DNA of 64,000 bases, from NCBI GenBank assembly GCA_023055355.1, contig JALJCS010000020.1, positions 5,997,001-6,061,000 on the forward strand. The letters run 5' to 3'. Under the pieces are notes generated by a model that saw only the letters and a program-made list of their open reading frames with translations, ran no database searches and was not told the origin of the DNA. This stretch comes from Agelaius tricolor. Lineage: Eukaryota; Chordata; Aves; Passeriformes; Icteridae. Both the position numbers and the translations under genes were made by a program. Of this stretch, positions 12,782 to 24,985 are shown one piece after another. Numbering within the stretch: position 1 is the first letter of the stretch; every line of letters starts with the position of its first letter.

Positions 12782-14487
12782 GGACAAAATAAAGACACTG
12801 CAAGGTATTGCCTTTTCCCAAACATGCCCTTATAGCTCTGCCACCACACTTATTTATTTTAGAAACAACTTAGAGATTCCTGCTTTCTAAATGCCACTCA
12901 TGGACTACCCTGAAACACAACTCACACCATTCCAGGTCTCACTTTTCCCCCAAAGATCAGTCAAGTGTTTTTTAAACCATATCTCTCCACAACAGAGTTT
13001 TCAGCCTGACATTTCCCACTGCACATTTCCTAAAGCCCATTGAGGAATCCTGAGGAAAGGATCAGCTGCTCCAGCTGCTGGGTGGACACAGATCAGCCTG
13101 AGGATGAAGTGGGAAACCTCCCCCAGGCACCTCCCCATCCTGAGTGCCTTTGGAAAAATGTGGAAAGAAAAGCAGTAAACTTGTGTGTGTGTTGATTATC
13201 CAGTCACACTCCTGACACTAATGAATGCCCTTGTTTTACAGGACTTGATGGAAGCAAAGCTATAACACAAATTTCTAAAAAACAAATTTTCTCAGTGATA
13301 AATGCTCCCCTTCTGTTCCATTTAACAGCTGGATAGTGAAGATGAAGACAAAGCACACGTTTTATCTGTGGATTAAATTAAACCCTGGATTACAAATTGT
13401 AATTGAACATAATTATTTCAATAGTAGAAAAATTTAAGGTTGTCCTCATGAGGCAGAATTTGCCCCACAGAGCAGCATTAACATGATCAAAATGGTTATT
13501 TTCTACTAACACACATTCTGGTATTCCATTTTCAAGCAGCTAGCAAAACATCCTCCATTTTTTGTGGAGGAACAAAAAATCCCAAGATACCTTTATGTTT
13601 TATGCTACTCTCTAAAACCAGCAAAGTGTAAACTCCATAAAATGGCTTTTAATCTAGCACAAGTTTACTTTATACCGTGTGATACAATCATCTAAAATAA
13701 ATGTTGTGGGTTAAAATTGGAAAACAGAAGATGAAACCTAAAAAATCTCTCCCTTTTAATGCCTGAAGAACAAACCCCAGCTGCCTTTCAGAAGCAGAAA
13801 ACTTCAAACCAACAGAATATTCTATCAGCAGTGCTACTGAGGTTTGCTTTTCTCCCCATAGAAGGAAAATTCCTACTCTTCCTTGGCTGCAAGAGTGCTA
13901 CTGCTCATGTCAGCAGGGCAAGCAAGATCTGACTGACAGAAAAATAGTTCTGTGCAGGATACAGAATCTGTGATAAATGCAAATGTCCTTTTATTACTTT
14001 ATCATTCAATCTCATGATCTTACACTGGTGAAATTGAAATAAACATAATGTAAAAATTAAATTTAAAATATATGAGTAGGACTCTGCTAGAAATCATAAA
14101 ATAAGGGCTGCATCAATGAGGAGTTTTATTTTTGAGCACCGGGTTCATGTCCTTTAGAGACAAAAATAGGTACTCTGGACAAGAGACAGAAGTTGCTAAG
14201 CAGGCATCAGGTTTGCTGTAAGGACAGGCAACTCCCTGAACATGTCTAAAGTCATCAGCTCCCAGAATATGGAAAATCACTTGTGAGCAGTATCCTTAGA
14301 AACCCTAAAAACCCACATAAAATCACTGGGTTGTTTTTTGATTTTTTTTTCTTTAAGTATGGCATGGGTCAAAATGTCAGCATATTACGTGGTATGTCAT
14401 AAAAGTGAAAGTACTCAAAGGCAAAATTGACTCAGTTACATTTGTATTACAAACAGCAAGAAGCATCTGACTCATCAGAAGATGATT
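12782..14487. other. AT-rich stretch almost free of open frames
   Basis: For 1.7 kb no frame of 60 codons is open on either strand, unlike neighbouring DNA. The sequence is AT-rich, with clusters such as GGATTAAATTAAACCC and AATTGTAATTGAAC around 13370-13410. I recognise no repeat. It could be ordinary AT-rich intergenic DNA or contain conserved non-coding elements. Confidence 0.5.
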
Positions 14488-17400
14488 TCATCCAGCCTTT
14501 TCAGAAGGATAGGCATGAATGCATCCAGTGTCCCTCAGGATGATGTGGGATGCTGTGGGAGCACTCAGAGCCCCAAAGATCAAGAGGAGCCCGTTTTTCT
14601 GGGCAGCAAGGGACACCAGAGCTCCTTTGGAGGCAGGTGAGTGGCTACAGACACAGGGGAGAGGGGGAAGCTGCTTCAGCATGAAGAGAAATGCAGCACT
14701 TTTAGCAGCAGTGGTTGCAGTGCATCCTGCTGAAGTGGAAGGGAGCAGTGATTTGGGAATAGGAGAGGGATGGCAGCAGGAGAAAACCTGATTGGCACAG
14801 TGGAGGGGCCTGGTTTGATGGGCTGCAGGAGAGGAAGCTCTCCCTCAGGTGTGAAGGAGGCAAAATAACAAAAGAAGGAGATAACTCCATTCCAGACATC
14901 ACCAGGAGTAAGACTGCCTCTGGGAAAAAAACGGGATCACAAAAGGCAAAATGCAACCTGAGAATAGGGAATGCCTAGAAGGGAATCTCTCAGTTTTGCA
15001 GAGAATGAAACTAAACCTGAGACACACTGGATAAGAAGAAAACCAACAGGGGGACTGAAAAACACAGCAAGGAAAGCTGTGAAACCTTCAGCTCTCTTGA
15101 CCCACAAGGCACTGATAGAAAAATCTTGGGTTAACATTTTTATTTCTGGGATTTTTTGTGTTATTGCTTATATAACTTTGTTTCCATTGCAATAAATATA
15201 GCAATATATTAATAATTACAATGCAGGATGAACACTCCTGCCCTGATGTTTGTAAGGGAATAGAAACTGTAATGTACCCACACACCATCCAGAGCCATAC
15301 ACACACCATCCATAAACATGGATAAAGGTCAGGTTGTGTCAGTAATCTGCTTTTAGGATCCTGCACAACACATCAGGATCTTACTGCACTAAAGACTTAC
15401 AGACCAAAGCAAGAGCTCCAACCACATTATCAGACTAAAAATTGGTGGATCACAAGGAGGAAAGCAAGGTGTTACTGCTGACATAAAAGTAAGCAAAAAT
15501 GAACTCTGGCAGTCGTCATTCAGAGGAAGACAGTTTGAAGATTTGAAAGAAATGAACAGTAAAGCTCTATGGACTTTTAACAGAAAGCTTTTCTAATTCA
15601 TCTCAGAAATCCCAGGTTCTCCTTCCCTCCCCATCTCCCTCAGAGCTGCTGTAAGTGCAGCTCTATAAATACACAGATCTATGCAGAACACAGGTGTGTG
15701 TCCCACTTCTGCCTCTCCCTGTACACAAGTGAATTGGGATCATGATTTGCAAAAAGAGGAAATTCTCACTCTATATTCAAAAGGTAAATAATGACTCTGA
15801 CCTACTGTTCTGACCCAAGACAGTGCAGGCTGTCCTTTATCCATCACTTACTCTCACAGCATACAGAGCAGTACAACCCAGGGAGTAAATTAATCATTTT
15901 CTCTTTCTGCAGTGTACAGGATATGGACTGCTCTACTGAGTGACTACTTCTTTATAAGATAAGGTTAATCAATAAAGATAATTAGACACTTCTGGTTAAT
16001 ACATCCACGTCACTGAAAAAAACCCACATTATGTCCTGCCATTCCCTGCTGAAATACAAACAAACACTGGAACAAATCCAACTGGTATAAAAATGACCTA
16101 ACTGTATGGCATTGAAAAACTCAGATTAAAAACACTGTGTGGTTCACTCCAACCTGAACATTCCTGAATCTCAGAGGAAATCACATCCTGCCTTATCTCC
16201 CACAGCCTGAGCCACGAGGTTAAACCTCTGTGTTCAGCCAAAGCCTCCCTGATTTTAGTGGATCTTTGAGCAATTTGTAGCAAGTGTCCATTTGTCAAAC
16301 CCCCAGATGTGAGCTGGTATTTGGCATCTGGGCAAAACCAGCTGAGAGAAAACCCAGCTCTGTTTTGGGGCACAGAGGATCAGCCACAAAAAAAATTAAT
16401 GCACCCTTTTAAGACTGACCCTTTTTCATTTTTTCTGTGGCATCTCTGCACAGCAATTACAAAACCAAAGTCTGATTAACCTCACTCTAAGCCCATAACC
16501 TCTGCCTGCTCAGGCTTCTTTGGATGCAAAGGGAGACTGAAGGATGGGCAGTCTGAGGTTCTGCGGTGCCCACACTGCTCCTTGGAGAAGTCCTTCTTTG
16601 CCATTGCACCTGTGGCACCTACAGCTTTTATTTGTAATTCCTGTGACCTGTCCCAGATCACTGCTCAGCTCTGAACAGGAGGGCAAGATAAACCTCTCCA
16701 GCTTCCAAGGAGAAATCTATAGCCATGGACAAGCAGCAGCTCATCGGGCTAATCTCCTCTTGTCCCACTTTAACTGAAGCTTTTAGCAAACAAATATTGA
16801 TCCATTGTTCCACAGCCACAAATCCTCAAGTAATTCTCACTGAAAAGCAGTGCTTCTTTTTGTCAGGGAAGCTTTCTTTTAACCAAAAGAGAGAGGGGAA
16901 AAAAAAATCAAATAAAACATTTTTTAAGATTTCGTAAGACCAGCAGTCACAGATATTTTGCTCCTGCCCACAGATCAAGAACTCTCACTAAGTCACACAA
17001 TCCTGTTTTGCTCCCACTTCCCTTGGTTAACATTTCATCCCCAAGTAGGATTTGGGCATAATTTTACTTTTTGTATAGCTGTGCTATTGAGTGTCCTCTG
17101 CTTTTCTTGCTCACATTTCACCTTTTCACTGGCACTGCACTAGAAGCCTTCCCTGCTTTACTTTCCTGTCTGTAGAGTTTTCCCTTTCTCAACTTCAGAA
17201 TGAAGGCTCCATCTAAGAGATGTCAGCTTCTTATTTTTGTAGGCCCCAATACCCAGCCACATGCAGCAGTGGCTGCTCAGAGTTCCAGGGATGCTTTGCC
17301 ATTGCCTAATCTAAAATATCCAAGTTTATTTTTTTCAGAAGTAAGAGATGGCAGCAGCTTTAATGAAAGCGGAGAAGAAACAACAACAAAAACAACATAA

Positions 17401-20400
17401 ACCCAGCAGGAGCCCTGGCTGAGAAAGCTGTTGCAGAGAATGAGTATTTTGCTTTTCCTCTTTAGGAATGATAATAGTTTCTTTTCTACCAGCGCATCTC
17501 AGCATGTCCACACTGGTGTTATTTTCACCTAGGTGGTTGGAATTAAAAAAAACAAAGAAACAAACACAAACAAAACCACAAACAAACAAAAAACAAACCA
17601 ACCAAACAAAAACCAAAACAAAACTCTATCAGCTAAAAAAAAAATAACAAGTGTTATGCTGAGGTGGAATTACATAACATTGTGAGATGATGACCACAAC
17701 CCAGAGGAAACATTCACAGAACTGGGTGTACCAGAAGTCTGAAATGATGGGGAGGAATCAAGCTCAAGTGGGCCAATGGAGAGGGGCTGAAGAAGCACAC
17801 ACAGGACAGTGCCTAGAATTTATCATTCTAAAAGCAGCAGAAACAGGAGGCAAGGGAAGTGGGAAATGAGCCCAACGCCTCTATTTTATATAACAGAAGA
17901 AAATTTTGGCTAACAAAAAGATATTTCAATGTTCTTACAGCTCCAAAGATCTCTGTTGCCTTTTGAAGTTTACCTTGTGTTAGTTAGCAGGTGGATCTCT
18001 CATGAAAAATTCCAGCTCTTCAAACTGGGGCTGTAGGTGACACTACTGCCTGCATTGCACAAAGCTAAAGCAGATGATCACCACTGATGCTGAAGAAAAT
18101 TAATTTTTTTTCAGATAAACAGACTTTTACAATCCAGAAGAATAAGAAGGGAAATGCTCAGCTCTGCCGTTTTTACTTTTAAATGTTTTTTTGCTCTTCA
18201 ACTCTGAGGTCAGAGACAACTTTACTATAATCAAAATCCCAGATCTACTAAAGATTATTCCGAATCCTTATATCACCCAGTTTAATTGTTTTCATTATCT
18301 TTGGAGTTTTATTATTCTAATTATCTGTGTGCTTTTATTATCCTAAATATTGATCTTTCCTTCTAATTAAGCCTATAGTTAAGATAGGAATATATTGAAT
18401 TAATTTCAACAAATAAAGCAAACCTTTATCCCCTTGGTGCCATGACGGGAGATGGAATCCAACACCTGGAGAACTCCTAAACAGCTGAATTTTGTTTACA
18501 GGATGTGAGAATCTGAATTTGAAACCAGTTTCTACCCAGAACTGAGGAGCAGAGCATTGCCAGCTCCCTGGCAGAGCTGAGCTGCACTGGGGAGCTCTGA
18601 AGGGAAGAAAATCCTGATCCCACACCTGAGCTGAGCTTGGCACAGCTCCTCTCTCCTGGGCTGCACTGGGTGTCACTGCAATGCCAAGGTTTGGCAAGCA
18701 AATCCTGCTTTGCTGGGCCTCGCTGCAGCCTTTTGCTCCAGTGCTTAGGAAGTTATCACGGCGTGTCATATTCCATTTGGGAAAAATCTATTTTGCATGG
18801 CTCCTTCTGCAATTTGCATGTGCTTTGCTTGCTCCTCACAGCACCTCGTGTGTGACAGGCACTTGTAGTAAAGGAAGAATATACAGATATGGTTTTCTGT
18901 TCAAATTTGGGTTTGTTCCTGCTGAGCCAAGACTTTGATGCTAGACAGAAGTGGAAGGAATGCCTGAACTCAGAGCATTTTAATTTTTTTTTTTTGAAAG
19001 ATTTACAAAATGCATTAAAGTGGTGTATAAACACAGAGTATTAACAATTCTGTGGCAAATAAATTATTAGCTCTTTATGTTGTATGATAATACTTTTCTC
19101 TTGCATTTTCTTCTCAAAGGGACCCCTGTTAAATATTTATGCAATAAAAGATAAAGATGGTGATGCTACAGAGCAAACAATTAGGCTTTCCTAACAAATT
19201 CCTCCAGTAAATTAAACAACATGTTCCTGAATTTTAAAATCCTTCTCCACCAATTATTTCAAGCTGTATTCCAGGATTTATTATACTATTCTGCATGGAA
19301 TTATGTAGGCAAAAATAAAAACAAACCTCAGGATAATGATCCTTATTCTAGAGTGGGTATAGGAATACTGAAAAGAGTCCAAATAAGCATACAGGCTCCT
19401 GTGTCTCACCTTCTAATGCACAGATGGATTTGGGATAAAGCCATGTAGGCCTTCAGCAGAAATAAAAAGTCCTGATCAAGTATTTTCCATCCCAGGGCAA
19501 GGGGAACAAAAGATGGATCTTGTGCAACTGCCTGAGCAGGCAATGATAGTGTGAGACATTGCACCAAATGAAGCAAATCCATCCTTACAGACAGCAGGAA
19601 CTGGTGATGATTTTTGCACTCCTCAGGTTTTCTGGTTAGCAAGGAGCAGCCCTGGCCCAGCTGTGCAGCAGGACAGCCTTTGCTGGGTATATAGGGCACA
19701 GGGAACTGCAGAGCTGCATTCCTGTTCCTAAAGTAGGACACACTACAAAGTCTTATTAATAACACAGTCCATAAAACTGTGACAGTCCCAATGATTTGAT
19801 TTGTAAGGAATGCAGAAATCCCTTAGTCAGAGGTGGACAAGGATCCAGCATCAAGCTGAGTTCTGCAGACAAAACATTATCATTGTACCTGGAGAAGTAA
19901 AAGTGGCCATTGAGTTCCAGAGGAGGCACATTCCAAGTCCTCCTGCAAGAGCTAGACAAATTTCTGACTTTAATTCCAGGGCACGTCTCAGACAATGGCC
20001 TGGCCAGACACCACCACCCTGCATTTCCTGCTCACATTCAGATTTCATCTGAGTGCACCCAAACTCCAGACTGGGAAATTCAGAGCAGCCTTCTGCCTTG
20101 TGGCAGCTTCATCACCTGCTGGAGCAGCTCAGTGCTGCCCATCTGACAGCAGTGTCAGTTCAGTTCAAACTTGATTCTTAAAAGCAGATGCACAGCTTCA
20201 AAACCTCCTGGTCTGTCACATATGGAGATGCCATCTGCTTTGTTACTGCCTCAGTGTGACCCAGTCACTCAGCTCTTCCCTTCAAGATCTACTGAATGCC
20301 AAGACAAAGTGAAGTTGGTGATGGGGGGGAGGAAATTCAGATTTACTTTTCATTCTGCCTTGACTAAGGGGATGAATAAACAATAGAGGTTTATTCTTAA

Positions 20401-21682
20401 GTAGCACATAAAATTAAGAACTGCATATGAAGAACAAGTGTAGCTGGACAGATAAATCACACAGTGACCAGCATGTTCCTTTATTTTTCAATTTTAATTT
20501 TCAATTTTTCAAGAAGCCTGAAGTGCCTATTCTCTCCTGAGGCCAGCTGTGCACAGCTGATGGCTCTCCAGAAACAAGAAAAGCATATTTACTTGCCACC
20601 CTGGTTTCTTCAGTTTTGTTCTGCATCAGAATGGTACAGGTAAATGAAGATAACCTGCTGAAACATTCTGACCATTCAGATAAATAAAGCATTCAAGCTT
20701 TAGATTGACCTTGAAATGCACAGCCAGAACCTGGACATTTAAAAGTTCAGGCACAAGGAACAGGTTTTTCTTGAACAGTAAATTGGAGAAACACAATTGA
20801 GAGGTGAAGCCATTGTTAAAACTGATAGAGAAAAATCCTGTCAATCAGGATCCTAAGGAAAAAAACCAGTCCTATGGGGTGCTTGAAAACTTGATGCTTA
20901 GCTACCCATTAGATTAGGAAGGATGGTAGAATCATTTCCATGGCTCACACTATTTATAGACTGTGCCTATCATCCCTAAAACGCCAGCAAAAAAAACTCA
21001 GAAGAGCCTTCTCACAGCAAAGAGGAGAAGATCTAATTCAAAATCCTGGATATCACCAGCCAATTAGCAGCTTCAGCACAGATGTGAGCTATCCTTCTCC
21101 CTGCTCCACAGCTTGTCAATCATGCCTAGGTAATGCTCACTTCATCCTTAGTTTATTTTTTCAGCTTTTCAGGACAGTGGCCATGGTAATGAATGACCCT
21201 GTTGCTCCCACAATACAAATGGAAGGCAGCACTTGCTACTGCTCACTGAACAAGAGGAAATAGAAAATGATTGTGAGGGGACATCAGGCAAAAGAACACT
21301 ATTCAGACATTGTAAGGCCATCTTTAAGGCAAATCTTTACTCTGGATAAAGATACAGAGTTTGGAATAATATATTTAGACCCCTCTATACCTGGTTATGG
21401 TCCAGGCCTAGTTCCACATCTTTGACAGAGCCTCTGAAAATAATCCAGTCCAGATGCAGCATTTTGAGTCATTGATATGAGCAAATAGTCATAACCTGTC
21501 AGGGCTTCCCAGATAGTGAAATGAAACATTAATAACAAACCTAAGATATAATTCCTCTGATAAACCAAAGGATAGCACAAAAGCCACACTGCTGCTGTCA
21601 AAAGAGCTTTGCTTTGAGAAACCTCTGGAGCTAAAACATGAGTCACATTGGCTTCCCACTTGCAGAAGCATCCTGGGTGATT
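14488..21682. other. Non-coding sequence
   Basis: About 7.2 kb without a supportable exon. The longest frame is 143 codons (18338-18769, minus) and has no recognisable domain. An A/C-rich simple stretch lies at 17540-17645 (annotated separately). A short repeated motif, ACACACCATCCA, occurs near 15280 and again at 15300. Otherwise it appears to be single-copy sequence. Confidence 0.55.
17540..17645. repeat. A-rich (CAAA)n-like low-complexity tract
   Basis: About 100 bp made almost only of A and C in irregular AAAC, AACC and AAACA units, ending in an A10 run near 17636. It is a degenerate simple repeat rather than a gene. Open frames crossing it on the minus strand are leucine-, valine- and phenylalanine-rich artefacts. 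Confidence 0.85.
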
Positions 21683-21896
21683 CAGCATCTGCTAAGATGT
21701 CACATCACCCTTCAGACATGTCACTGCTGGTGCTTCAGGAAAGGTATTCAGAGCCAACTCTTGTCTACAGACCTGGAAGGCATTTTCTTCTCTTTTGCTG
21801 TGACTAACACAGAGAGTTTAGGCCAGATTAAAAGAGCTGCTCCACATAGGCAAAGATCTTCTGTTTTACTGAACTGCTCCCAGTCTGTAGCCTCAG
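21683..21896 (+). repeat. Left arm of a long inverted repeat
   Basis: This arm is the reverse complement of 21940-22148. Over the ~197 best-aligned positions I count five mismatches and one 3-nt gap (extra GCT near 21730), about 97% identity. The innermost ~15 positions before the loop are looser. The outer edge is abrupt at CAGCATCTGCTA, and I find no target-site duplication outside it. A transcript from either strand would fold into a near-perfect ~200-bp double-stranded stem. A 101-codon frame (21638-21943) runs through the arm but has no recognisable domain. It mirrors a frame on the opposite strand of the other arm, as symmetry requires. Confidence 0.95.
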
Positions 21897-21939
21897 CCAG
21901 GTTACATCCTGAAACAGAAATTTTGGACAAATACAAGTT
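21897..21939. other. Loop of the long inverted repeat
   Basis: This is 43 nt of unpaired sequence between the arms. It resembles no repeat I recognise. A short spacer like this fits an inverted duplication made by template switching during replication, and it would be the terminal loop if the region is transcribed. Confidence 0.85.
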
Positions 21940-22148
21940 CTGAGGGCAGCATGGGAGCAGTTCAGTAAAACAGAAGATCTTTGCCTATGTGGAGCAGCTC
22001 TTTTAATCTGGTATAAACTCTCTGTGTTAGTCACAGCAAAAGAGAAGAAAATGCCTTCCAGGTCTGTAGACAAGAGTTTGCTTTGAATACCTTTCCTGAA
22101 GCACCAGTGACATGTCTGAAGGGTGATGTGACATCGTAGCAGATGCTG
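21940..22148 (-). repeat. Right arm of a long inverted repeat
   Basis: This arm is the reverse complement of 21683-21896. Differences from the left arm are scattered single substitutions (for example TATACC against TAGGCC) and the missing trinucleotide, so the arms have diverged slightly since duplication or are kept similar by gene conversion. The pairing ends at AGATGCTG (22141-22148). Beyond that, GGAAATGGGG has no counterpart outside the left arm. The sequence is not CR1, LTR or simple repeat. Confidence 0.95.
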
Positions 22149-24840
22149 GAAATGGGGAAGGCACCACTTCCTCTTGGACCTTTTTGAACCCTGGGCCTTT
22201 TCTCTGTGCACTCAGCAGCAATAGGGCTTCTGGCTCTGCTGTGGAATCAGTCAGGTGAACCTCCTCCAACACCTGGGGCCCTTGGCCATGCTCCCAGATG
22301 TGTGGCAGATGTGAACATCATGCCAGGGGGCTGCAGTGCCCTCCCAGAACTGCTCCAGTGCCCCTGTATTTGTACTAAAGGTGCCATGATATCAGAGCTA
22401 AGCCCACAAAGGTGAGATCCCCCCCACATCCAGCACACCAATTTGTATCCTTGCCCCCTGATTACTCCTCTAATTGCTAAAAGGAAACTCCTATTGAGAA
22501 GAGTGGACACAAACCAGCACAGAGTTTAGTGATGAGAACCACTGGGCAGTCTGTTAGCTTGGTCACCCAAAGACTTACCAAAAACTCAACAAGGAAACCT
22601 GATTGCAGCATGATTAATGCCAGTCATTCACCATTCCCCCCCCACATGCTGCCAAGGGTGATGTTTTCCACCCTGGCACCTATAATACAGTTAATGCTGT
22701 GTGGCTAAAGGCAGAGGCAGGAGTGCCCAGAGCCAGATGGGAGCAGAGGAATGCAGGGTGGAAGTTGTCTATGGAATGGAGATGATTATGGGCAGTGCAA
22801 TTAGCAATCTGTGTATCTGCCTGCCTATGACTCCCCAGGTCAGAACACACTCATATTGTTTCAGTGCTCAGGAACATTTACATGCTATTGCAAGAGGATA
22901 TGGAGCAAAACCCTCCAAATAATCCCACCCTGAAAACATTTATCAATTAGTGGCAGGCAGGAGAGAACCCCACCACATGGTGATGTCACCACGGTGAAGG
23001 CTACAGCAAGAAACTGCCCACCTACATTCTAGTGAATATTTTTCCTCTCAGAGTTGAGAGTGCACAACATCACAGTCACCTGCAGTGAAAAGATTCCTTT
23101 AATTCAAGCCCAAGTCAGGGAGTTGCAACACTGCACAATTTCCCCCCATCTTGTCTCAATCAGGTCCATTTCCATCATTTCATTGTGCCCAAGAGCTGCT
23201 TTCTCTGCAAACAGGCAGAATTCTCACCTTCACTGAGCACAAATCCCTGACAATACCCAAATCAAAGAGGCTACACAAGGGAAGAGGGGAGGATTTGGCT
23301 CTTCAGGGCTGATGCTCCAAATTGATTTCAATTTCAGAGAGAATTAGTTTGGGTCTGGCTTTTCAAAAAGGCTTGGCCCTGCAAGTTCATGGCAAGATCT
23401 GAAGTGATGATGGGATTGTTGACACCTCTGGAGGTACTTTTCAGATGCACAAAAATTCACAACAAGCCCCCCAAAAAACCCCAAATATAAAAACAAGCCA
23501 AAAAAAACCCCATCCAGCAGAGCTAAGGCAGGAAATGTGATAAAATCCTCCATATTGCCTTCATCACTTAATTTTTCAATGTTCAGCTTTTCAGTGCACA
23601 AAAATCTCAGAGGAATGCTACTACTTTTCTGTATCTCTGTATCTCTTCTGAATGTGGCTTTTTTTTTCTTATGGAATTTAATATATTCCTAACATGAAAC
23701 ATTTAATGCCTGTTGCACAAATGTCTAATAAAATTCAGCCCCATGGCTCTTTTACTGTCAAGCTAAATAGGATCCATTTGAAACAAACGTGCAGCTTTAA
23801 AATTTCCTCATCTGAATGCTCCTGCCTTTGAAGGGAGCAATTCTCTTCTCCCATCCCCTACAGATCAACAGGGATTTAGAGGAGCAGTAGGTGGGAATCT
23901 TTCAGCTTTGGTTTTGTTTTGCCAACCCAGGGTTTTAGATGGCAGAGCTGTGCCCTGCTGCACTGAGGAGAATGAAACCTTCCTTAGAGACACTGATTTT
24001 TGCAGGTATTAAAAGTGTACACAAACACAAGAGGAAAAGCACCCCAGACATTTTCAAATGAAGGAAAAAAGGGGTTGGGATATGATAGAAAGGATAACTA
24101 CTGCAAAGAAAAGTCTTTAACTTAGCCTCAGATCACTCAGGGCAAATCACTCTTTCCCTAACAGTGAGGAAAGCTCCAATTTTACAGCCAGCTTTAGTCT
24201 GAAGTTTAGTTCAGCAGTCAGCCCTGGAGGAAATCAGTGCTGGTTGGTAGGGCTGGCTTTCCTGGGACTTTTTGTTGCCCTTTAAATCTGTAAGGCTAGA
24301 GAAGACTCCCAGGAAGGAGTCATTAGCTTTCAGGATGGCATTTCTGGAAGGCAGAATTGTCAGAGTACTTGCTCTGTGGTGGCCTCTGCTCCAGCACTCA
24401 CTGAGGTATGTAAATAAAGAGCTGCATTTAATACTCTGATTCTCTGCTGGCTCCTCCACAGGGAAGCTGATCTGCACAGCTCATGTTTCTTTAACATGCA
24501 GCAGCATGTCCTCTTCTACACAGTATCCAGAAGAGACACCTCCACTTTCTGAATAATGAAGCATCTTTTTATTTTGAAAGAGGAAAAAAAAAGCCTGATT
24601 ATAAAAGCCCCTGCTGCAGGTAATAATGGGTTTAAGAGATTTTGTGATTAAGCATGTAAATGCAGTTTTACAGGTGGAAAATAGACTGCTATGACTTAAC
24701 TGGTACATTTAGAGAGAGAAAAGGAAGTTATTAAACCTTCATTTTGTTAAATGTGTTGGTAAGGAGTTTTAAACACAAAGAGGGAGAGAGAAGGATATTG
24801 TTCATGCAAGAACTTCAGGCTCAGTCTTACTACACTGAGC

Positions 24841-24985
24841 ATGCAAACAAAGCTTATATCTAACTAAACATTTCTTTTAAATGAATCATGATATAAAAGC
24901 ATTAATTCGGGGTTCTAATTAATTTTCCAGAAGAAATTATAATTATATTTCTAACAATTAGCATTTCTGGCTTGCAAACACGTTT
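24841..24985. promoter_or_regulatory. Weak candidate regulatory block (POU/homeodomain-type motifs)
   Basis: The block opens with ATGCAAA (24841), a POU-octamer-like site, and carries TAATTAAT (24916), AATTATAATTAT (24935) and CAATTAG (24955). No frame, simple repeat or mobile-element signature explains the AT-rich structure. This is motif density only. Comparison with other amniotes would decide. Confidence 0.2.

Noticed and set aside
21638..22211. Opposing frames of 101 and 127 codons sharing a ~45-residue stretch, as if paralogous genes
   Set aside because: The shared protein sequence is a direct consequence of the inverted repeat, not of gene duplication.
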